From Gemmatimonadaceae bacterium (GTDB taxonomy: Bacteria; Gemmatimonadota; Gemmatimonadetes; Gemmatimonadales; Gemmatimonadaceae): a stretch of DNA of 11,590 bases. The notes beneath the pieces are model-generated. The model saw only the letters and a list, made by a program, of their open reading frames with translations, was not told where the DNA came from and ran no database searches. This document shows positions 7,301 through 11,590 of the stretch, one piece after another. Both the position numbers and the translations under genes were made by a program. The stretch is taken from positions 1 through 11,590 of the forward strand of contig JACDHQ010000021.1 in NCBI GenBank assembly GCA_013820975.1, given 5' to 3'. The stretch's first letter is position 1. Every line of letters begins with the position of its first letter.

Positions 7301-8356
7301 CTACGCCGCCACCGTAGCCCTCCCCTCGACGAGCGGCATCACCGTCTCCGCGAACCGCTCCATCTCCTCCAGCTGCGGACTGCTCTGGAGGAGCAGCAGG
7401 TTTACCCCTGCGGCCTGCAGCGTACGCACGCCGTCGGCAACCTGCTCCGGCGTGCCCACGAGCCCCGCGCGGAGCCCGCGATTGGACACCGAGTAGTCGG
7501 TGAGGCTCACCTGCTGGTCGAGCTGTGTGTTCGCAATCCAGTCCTGATAGTTGTGATACCCCGGCGACCCCGCGCCGACGTTCGTGATCCGCTCGAGCTC
7601 CCGCTTCGCGTCGGCCTCTGTGTCCCGCACGATCGCATACGCAGCGACGCCGTATTGCGTCGGTGGCAATCCGAGCGCGTCGCGTCGCGCGCGCATGTCG
7701 GCAATCTTCGGCGCCACGCGTTCGGCGGGATCACCATGCATCACGTACGCATCGCACTGGCGCGCGATCGTCTCCTTCGCCTTCGGCGATTCTCCCCCTG
7801 CATAGATCATCGGTCGCGCGCGGGTTGCGGTTGACACCGGCTTGGGTTCGACGATCAGATCCTCCACCTGGTAGTATTGTCCTGCGTGCGTGACCCGCGA
7901 CTCGCGCCACGCGGCATCGACGATCGTCAGCCATTCGCTGGTGCGCGCGTACCGATCATCATGTTCGTCGAAGTGGACGCCGTAGCGTCGCGCTTCGTCC
8001 TTCCACCAGCTCGAGACGACGTTGAGTGCGAGGCGCCCATTGGAGATACAGTCGATGTTGGCGGCCTGTTTCGCGAGCTGCGCCGGACTGTGAAAGGTGG
8101 GGCGTACGGCCACCATCAGCTCGAGCCGCTCGGTTATGGCGGCGAGAGCGGCAGCCGTCGACCACGCGTCGAGCGCCGGGGCATCGATCCCCTTGATGTC
8201 GTTGAGGTACAGCTCGGCGATGAGCGTGAGGTCGTAGCCGATCTGCTCCGAGCGCTGCGCCAGACGACGCACGTAGTCCCACGAAGTGCTCATTCCCTCG
8301 TCGGGGACGTTGCGGAGCCAGCCGCCGAACACGGGAAGCCAGTAGCCGTACCGCAT
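7301..8356 (-). CDS. LLM-class FMNH2-dependent monooxygenase, SfnG/SsuD-like
   Basis: Bacterial-luciferase-like TIM-barrel monooxygenase of 351 residues. It opens MRYGYWLPVFGGWL, like the AYWVPNVSGG start of dimethyl-sulfone monooxygenase SfnG. It keeps the hallmark LAKQAANIDCISNGRLALNV, then a VSSWWKDEA and HDDRYARTSEWL segment, IVEPKPV, and a phosphate-binding-type IYAGGESPKAKETIA. Relatives use reduced FMN and O2 to cleave C-S bonds of sulfonates or sulfones; others in the superfamily act on unrelated substrates or use F420. The closest resemblance I recognise is to the sulfone/sulfonate branch, but the substrate is unproven. No flavin reductase is in the window. The ATG at 8356 shares its A with the TGA of the ATP-grasp gene (TGATG), so the two are almost certainly translationally coupled. 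An upstream in-frame start at 8419 would lie inside that gene and is not needed. Confidence 0.9.
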   Translation of the reverse strand: MRYGYWLPVFGGWLRNVPDEGMSTSWDYVRRLAQRSEQIGYDLTLIAELYLNDIKGIDAPALDAWSTAAALAAITERLELMVAVRPTFHSPAQLAKQAANIDCISNGRLALNVVSSWWKDEARRYGVHFDEHDDRYARTSEWLTIVDAAWRESRVTHAGQYYQVEDLIVEPKPVSTATRARPMIYAGGESPKAKETIARQCDAYVMHGDPAERVAPKIADMRARRDALGLPPTQYGVAAYAIVRDTEADAKRELERITNVGAGSPGYHNYQDWIANTQLDQQVSLTDYSVSNRGLRAGLVGTPEQVADGVRTLQAAGVNLLLLQSSPQLEEMERFAETVMPLVEGRATVAA

Positions 8357-9339
8357 CAGACGGCTGTCACTTCGGAGATTCCCGCGCGCGCCTCCAGGTA
8401 GTCGACCAGGCGCGTCCACGGGTCGAAGCTGACGACGTTCGACGCATCAGCAACGAAGTTCGAAAGCGCGTTGATGTCGTAGAAGTAGTGTTGCCCGTCG
8501 CGGTCGTCGATGAGATACTCGATACCGCCGACGTCGAGCTGCGCCGCCTGCGCGATCTGCTCGACCTGCGCGATGATCGCGTCGGGCGGGGTATAGCCCT
8601 CGACGCGCAGCCCCGTCTTCGGCGCGTCGACAGCGCACGCGCCGCGCACCAGCTCCACCCCGGTCGTCGTCAGGCACGCGTCGGCGGGGCAGAGATCGAA
8701 GGATCCTGACGCAGGGAACACATTGATCGCATAGAGAAACTTGCCGCCGAGCGTCTCGACACGCGTAATGTGGCCACCACGAAGCGGCGCCGACTCCTGC
8801 ACCAGCGCAACGCCATCGATCCCTGACACGACGGTGCCGGCGTCGACGGAGTCCGCGAGCGCATTCGCGCTGTCGTATCGGACGATCCCGGCTCCGCTTC
8901 CGCCGATGTTCGCCTTCACGAGCACGGGAAACCGGAGTCCGCGCGCAGCCCCGGCGGCGCCGCGCGGATCGTTGATCACCCGGGACGCCGGAAAGGGCAG
9001 ACGGAGCGAGTCGAGCAGGTCGAGCTGGGTCGCCTTCGAGAGCTCGAGGCCGTAGACCGCCGAGCCATTGACGACCGACACGCCGAGACGTTCGACGTGA
9101 CGCAGCCAGTGGAGTGCATGGAAGGTGGCGTGCGCGTGTCCGCGCAGGTACGCCGACGGGCTGGCGCGGTTGAACACGAGCGAGAAACCTGGGTCGCGCT
9201 CCGACGGGTCCCACGCGTGCGACGCGGCATCGATGGGCACATGCGGCACCCCGCGTCGGTCGAATTCAGCGAACAGCGGACGAAACCAGTCGGGGTGCTC
9301 GTACAGGATGGCGATCGGGCGATCGGAGAAACTGGGCAT
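8356..9339 (-). CDS. ATP-grasp ligase, RimK-like
   Basis: Cytosolic ATP-dependent carboxylate-amine (or similar) ligase of 327 residues. Residues 1-100 form an N-terminal Rossmann-like part (RPIAILYEHPDWFRPLFAEF). The ATP-grasp fold follows: K102 in LSKATQ, K142 in FPVLVKANIGGSGAGIV with its glycine-rich lid, E182 in ALVQESAP, and the magnesium site EYLIDD...YFYDINALSNF (E274, D288, N290). All expected nucleotide and metal residues appear present. RimK, glutathione synthetase and peptide-modifying graspetide ligases share this fold, so the acceptor cannot be named. It is the first gene of a two-gene operon with the monooxygenase. The ATG at 9339 is chosen because the family-like sequence starts there; no strong ribosome site is visible. 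An ATG at 9414 is in frame but only 8 bases past an intrinsic terminator T-run. GATAAT, a possible -10 box, lies between the terminator and the start, but no -35 match accompanies it. Confidence 0.85.
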   Translation of the reverse strand: MPSFSDRPIAILYEHPDWFRPLFAEFDRRGVPHVPIDAASHAWDPSERDPGFSLVFNRASPSAYLRGHAHATFHALHWLRHVERLGVSVVNGSAVYGLELSKATQLDLLDSLRLPFPASRVINDPRGAAGAARGLRFPVLVKANIGGSGAGIVRYDSANALADSVDAGTVVSGIDGVALVQESAPLRGGHITRVETLGGKFLYAINVFPASGSFDLCPADACLTTTGVELVRGACAVDAPKTGLRVEGYTPPDAIIAQVEQIAQAAQLDVGGIEYLIDDRDGQHYFYDINALSNFVADASNVVSFDPWTRLVDYLEARAGISEVTAV

Positions 9340-9421
9340 GGTTGCTGTGGGTACCTGGTGGCGAGGGATTATCTCGAAGTTCAGCGCTGTTCCCCCGGGC
9401 AGTCGCACCTTCATCCGCGAC

Positions 9422-9454
9422 AAAAAAACCGGCCCTCTCGTTCGAGAGGGCCGG
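9422..9454 (-). terminator. Strong intrinsic terminator (or attenuator) upstream of the ATP-grasp gene
   Basis: On the leftward strand an 11-bp perfect stem, CCGGCCCTCTC and GAGAGGGCCGG, closes a GAAC loop (9429-9454) and is followed at once by seven T (9428-9422). This is a canonical Rho-independent terminator for leftward transcription. It sits 82 bp before the ATG of a gene on the same strand, so it either insulates that operon from upstream reading or serves as its attenuator. Confidence 0.88.
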
Positions 9455-9479
9455 CGGGTACGATCCGATGCAACTCAGA

Positions 9480-9581
9480 TCATCGCTGCACGCGTGCGCG
9501 TGCCCGTCCGGCTCTCCCCGAGGGATGCCAGTAGCGGCACATGCCCATGCACATTGTCTCGTGCTGAACGTGATCGATCAT
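9480..9581 (-). CDS. Possible 33-residue Met/Cys-rich leader peptide (speculative)
   Basis: A leftward ATG at 9581 opens a 33-codon frame ending with TGA at 9480-9482. The peptide begins MIDHVQHETMCMGMCRYWHP and continues with a basic Gly/Ala/Arg tail. Its notable feature is the run Met-Cys-Met-Gly-Met-Cys (9554-9537). It lies between two leftward terminators and stops 25 bp before the one that precedes the ATP-grasp/monooxygenase operon. That is the layout of a classical leader peptide and attenuator. Against it, no good ribosome binding site or promoter is visible, and a 33-codon frame can occur by chance in such DNA. Confidence 0.22.
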   Translation of the reverse strand: MIDHVQHETMCMGMCRYWHPSGRAGRARARVQR

Positions 9582-9626
9582 GAGTCGATGGAACCGATGG
9601 AGGCGAGGGAAAACCGCAACGAACGC

Positions 9627-9652
9627 AAAAAACCCGACGGGAAGCCGCCGGG
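9627..9652 (-). terminator. Intrinsic terminator, leftward
   Basis: On the leftward strand CCCGGCGG-CTTC-CCGTCGGG (9652-9633) forms an 8-bp stem with one G-U pair and a 4-base loop, followed by six T (9632-9627). The wobble pair forms only in the leftward RNA (the other strand would have an A-C mismatch), which fixes the direction. It lies 134 bp after the acyltransferase stop and probably ends the ctaG-acyltransferase transcript. Confidence 0.8.
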
Positions 9653-9698
9653 CATTTCGCGTTTTAGCTCATTGTTTTACGTGGCGGCAATAGGCGGC

Positions 9699-9742
9699 AA
9701 AAAACCACGGGCGCATCAGTTGTCTGGTCGAACCTAGCGCCC
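9699..9742 (-). terminator. Weaker terminator-like hairpin just after the acyltransferase gene
   Basis: GGGCGC (9742-9737) and GCGCCC (9714-9709) form a 6-bp stem on the leftward strand. Inside the 22-base loop two mini-hairpins are possible (GGT-TCG-ACC and CAG-ACAA-CTG). GTGG and then six T (9704-9699) follow. The four-base gap between stem and T-run makes it suboptimal. It may be a first terminator backed up by the one at 9627-9652. Confidence 0.4.
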
Positions 9743-9785
9743 ACGGGTGCGCGAAGGCAAGTCCTGTCCTGCGCATGCCGCTGCC

Positions 9786-11009
9786 TCAGATCCTGATGAA
9801 CATCCCGCGCTTCCAGAGGAGCCAGAGGATCGCGTACCACACCATGACGAAGGTCACGGCAAAGAGGAGCGATGCGTTGCGCGGCGCGAGCCACGACGCA
9901 TAGGCGGCCTGGTAGATCGCGTTCTGGAGCGAGACTTCCTTGCCGCCGACATCGGCCTTGAGGATCGAGTAGATCATGCGCGCCATGATCCCCGAGCCGA
10001 CGAAGGCGACGAGTGCATTCGACCCGTAGACGACGAAGAACTTCGTGCCGCGCCGGATGCCATGGTGGTCCACCGCCCACATGATCGTCGCCAGCGTCAC
10101 GCATGCGACGCCCGCGGTGAAGATCACGTAGGAGCTCGTCCAGATACCCTTGTTGATGGGGAAGGACCAATTCCAGACCTGCCCGGCGACGATGCCGAGG
10201 GCGCCGGCCGCGAACAGCCCGGCGAGCTTCTCCGTGAGCGGCATCGGGCGACTGATCCACCGTGCCGTGATCGTGCCGAGCATCGCCGTGCCGATCGCCG
10301 GGATCGTCGAGAGCACCCCTTCCGGGTCCCACGTCCGCCCTCCGCTCCAGATGTGGTTCCCGAGCCCGAAGCGCGTCCAGTCGAGCAGCATCCGGTCCAC
10401 GTACGCGGCCAGCGTGGTGGACGGCTTGTCGAGCAGGAGCGCGCCGATCGCCCCCCCGTGGTCGGGAACCGGCACGAGCGTCATGACCAGCCAGTAGCCG
10501 AGGAGCAGTGCGGCGAGCGCCGTGACCTGCCCGCGGAGCGAGAACCGCAGGGTCAGCAGCGCCGAGAACATGTAGGCCAGCCCGATTCGCTGCAGCACAC
10601 CCATGATGCGCCACACCTCGAGCCGGTGTACGACCCGGTCGAGAAAGCCGGGGTCGGGGTTGCCCGGTACGCTGCCCCAGGTGAAGAACGGAAACCCATT
10701 GAGCAGCAGGCCAACGACGAAGATGAGCGCCCCCCGCCGCAGCACCTGCCGCATGAGCATCCCTTCATCGGCGCCGGCCGCCCGCCGCGAGCTGAGCGAC
10801 AGGTGCGTGGTGATGCCGACGATGAAGAGGAAGAAGGGGAAGATCAGGTCCGTCGGCGTCCACCCGTGCCATGCCGCATGTCCCAGCGGCGGGTAGATCG
10901 CGCTCCACGTCCCGGGGTTGTTCACCAGCAGCATCCCGGCGACGGTCATCCCACGAAAGATGTCGAGCGAGAGCAGGCGCTCACGGGTTGCCGTCGCCGG
11001 TGCGGTCAT
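9786..11009 (-). CDS. Membrane acyltransferase, HGSNAT/NagX-like (DUF5009-type)
   Basis: Polytopic membrane protein of 407 residues with about ten hydrophobic spans, of the family that includes human heparan-alpha-glucosaminide N-acetyltransferase and bacterial NagX. It opens RERLLSLDIFRGMTVAGMLL, continues LVNNPGTW, then GHAAWHGWTPTDLIFPFFLF. The histidine in GHAAWHG (H44) aligns with the acetyl-accepting active-site His of HGSNAT (KHASWNGLTVADLVFPW). Family members move acetyl groups from cytosolic acetyl-CoA across the membrane onto sugar amines. The acceptor here is unknown, and no amino-sugar genes are nearby. Its ATG overlaps the TGA of the ctaG-like gene by four bases (ATGA, 11009-11006). 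No ribosome site is visible, so translation probably depends on coupling. The frame is open further upstream to 11357, but that part is the out-of-frame shadow of the ctaG-like gene. Confidence 0.9.
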   Translation of the reverse strand: MTAPATATRERLLSLDIFRGMTVAGMLLVNNPGTWSAIYPPLGHAAWHGWTPTDLIFPFFLFIVGITTHLSLSSRRAAGADEGMLMRQVLRRGALIFVVGLLLNGFPFFTWGSVPGNPDPGFLDRVVHRLEVWRIMGVLQRIGLAYMFSALLTLRFSLRGQVTALAALLLGYWLVMTLVPVPDHGGAIGALLLDKPSTTLAAYVDRMLLDWTRFGLGNHIWSGGRTWDPEGVLSTIPAIGTAMLGTITARWISRPMPLTEKLAGLFAAGALGIVAGQVWNWSFPINKGIWTSSYVIFTAGVACVTLATIMWAVDHHGIRRGTKFFVVYGSNALVAFVGSGIMARMIYSILKADVGGKEVSLQNAIYQAAYASWLAPRNASLLFAVTFVMVWYAILWLLWKRGMFIRI

Positions 11010-11590
11010 GGCTGGGGGAGTGGAGGCCGGGGGTCGGAACGCGGAGTGGCCTGCGCTGCCGCCACGGAATCCGCCGCGCCGCCATGCAGCTGCCACTTCC
11101 AGAAGACGATCGATAGTACGACATAAAAGAAGATCGCGCTCGGGATCCACATGATCAGCCCTCCGACGCGCTGGTCGCTCAGCGCCTCGACCCCCCACCT
11201 GGCGGGCCCGTCCCCATAGGGGTACATCGGCGTCCCCGCCGATACGATGTACACGCTCACGATCGAGAGTGGGATGCTGAGCGCGAAGCAGTACAGCATC
11301 TGGAGGGGATAGGCGAGCCGCGGCAGCTCCGGGACAGGGCTCAGCAGCGGCCACCACATCAGGATGGCGGCGCCGAGCATGGCCCCGTACAGCACCCAGC
11401 GCAGCGGCGCCGAGTCCATGCCGGCGGCGTACACCGGCGGCAGGTGGGTCACCGCCAGGAGCACGTTGAAGATCACGAACGCCCTCGGCGCGCGTGTCAG
11501 CCCGTGCAGCAGCGGTCCGGCGAAGGGGCGGACCATCCCGGCCGGCAGGCCGGCAATCAGCAGCGGCGGAGCCGCGAGGGTGAGCAGCAC
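11006..11590 (-). CDS. ctaG: Cytochrome c oxidase assembly factor CtaG-like (partial, 5' end beyond right edge)
   Basis: C-terminal 194 residues of a polytopic membrane protein resembling the caa3-type CtaG family, which helps assemble (probably copper-load) cytochrome c oxidase. About five hydrophobic spans remain, including AFVIFNVLLAVTHLPPVY, LRWVLYGAMLGAAILMWWPL and YPLQMLYCFALSIPLSIVSV. The diagnostic part is DQRVGGLIMWIPSAIFF, matching the conserved DQ.lgGLiMW.P motif near the end of the family. Full-length members have around seven spans, so the N-terminal part lies outside the window; the GTG at the very edge is unlikely to be the true start. The tail (GGAADSVAAAQATPRSDPRP) is Ala/Pro-rich and probably disordered. 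The neighbouring gene starts within its stop codon. Oxidase subunit genes would be expected just to the right. Confidence 0.75.
   Translation of the reverse strand: MLLTLAAPPLLIAGLPAGMVRPFAGPLLHGLTRAPRAFVIFNVLLAVTHLPPVYAAGMDSAPLRWVLYGAMLGAAILMWWPLLSPVPELPRLAYPLQMLYCFALSIPLSIVSVYIVSAGTPMYPYGDGPARWGVEALSDQRVGGLIMWIPSAIFFYVVLSIVFWKWQLHGGAADSVAAAQATPRSDPRPPLPQP

Larger units (their letters stand above)
9340..9785. other. 446-bp non-coding stretch with three leftward terminator-like hairpins
   Basis: Between the acyltransferase stop and the ATP-grasp start there is no credible long gene on either strand. The stretch holds three leftward hairpins each followed by a T-run (9699-9742, 9627-9652, 9422-9454), a perfect 10-bp palindrome TGATCGATCA (9571-9580), a 33-codon ORF (9480-9581, leftward) and ATP-grasp leader sequence. 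No tRNA cloverleaf or riboswitch class that I know was recognised. No clear sigma-70 promoter is visible. Confidence 0.6.

Noticed and set aside
9340..9414. N-terminal extension of the ATP-grasp protein from the ATG at 9414
   Set aside because: This start is only 8 bases beyond the terminator T-run, with no ribosome site, and the extra 25 residues do not resemble the fold.
9681..9700. GGCGGCAATAGGCGGCAA direct repeat as an att site or repeat array
   Set aside because: Only two short units are present, with no integrase gene or further copies in the window.
9726..9734. GGTCGAACC (leftward GGTTCGACC) as a tRNA T-arm
   Set aside because: The loop is too short, and no acceptor, D or anticodon arm can be built around it. 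It is better explained as a mini-stem inside a terminator-like hairpin loop.
9747..11126. Long rightward ORF (459 codons) over the acyltransferase
   Set aside because: It is an Arg/Glu/Pro-rich shadow. The leftward strand encodes membrane spans and the conserved family histidine.

Overview
The window is dense, high-GC bacterial chromosome with short intergenic gaps. A Ser/Thr kinase whose N-terminus reads ALAGRYAIEREVGRGGMATV, a TPR-HD-GYP protein, an RNB nuclease and a CtaG-type oxidase assembly factor would fit Gemmatimonadota or a similar GC-rich Gram-negative lineage. This is an impression from protein style; there is no rRNA or marker gene to prove it. No mobile element, CRISPR array, tRNA or rRNA gene was seen.

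Layout from left to right. (1) The first codons of a leftward exported protein run off the left edge (1-70), divergent from a rightward transmembrane Ser/Thr kinase (224-1930) that carries two rhodanese modules on its far side. (2) Two leftward genes follow: an RNB-family exoribonuclease with three exactly spaced C-terminal S1-like modules (2042-4033), preceded by a probable lipoprotein alpha/beta-hydrolase (4098-4988). (3) A 332-bp divergent spacer with nested inverted repeats separates these from a rightward TPR-HD-GYP protein, a probable cyclic-di-GMP phosphodiesterase (5321-7126). (4) A leftward two-gene operon, ATP-grasp ligase then SfnG/SsuD-like flavin monooxygenase (9339 down to 7301), has stop and start codons overlapping by one base. 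(5) Upstream of it lies a 446-bp non-coding stretch with three leftward hairpin-plus-T-run structures and a possible 33-codon leader ORF containing Met-Cys-Met-Gly-Met-Cys. (6) At the right edge is a translationally coupled leftward pair: a partial ctaG-like gene and a membrane acyltransferase of the HGSNAT/NagX type.

The strongest leads are the kinase-membrane-double-rhodanese architecture (a possible periplasmic sulfur or redox sensor), and the possibility that the ATP-grasp/monooxygenase operon is controlled by a sulfur-amino-acid leader peptide and attenuator. Both have a sulfur theme, but a functional link between them is only inference. The other genes look like ordinary housekeeping or signalling genes with some unusual domain arrangements.
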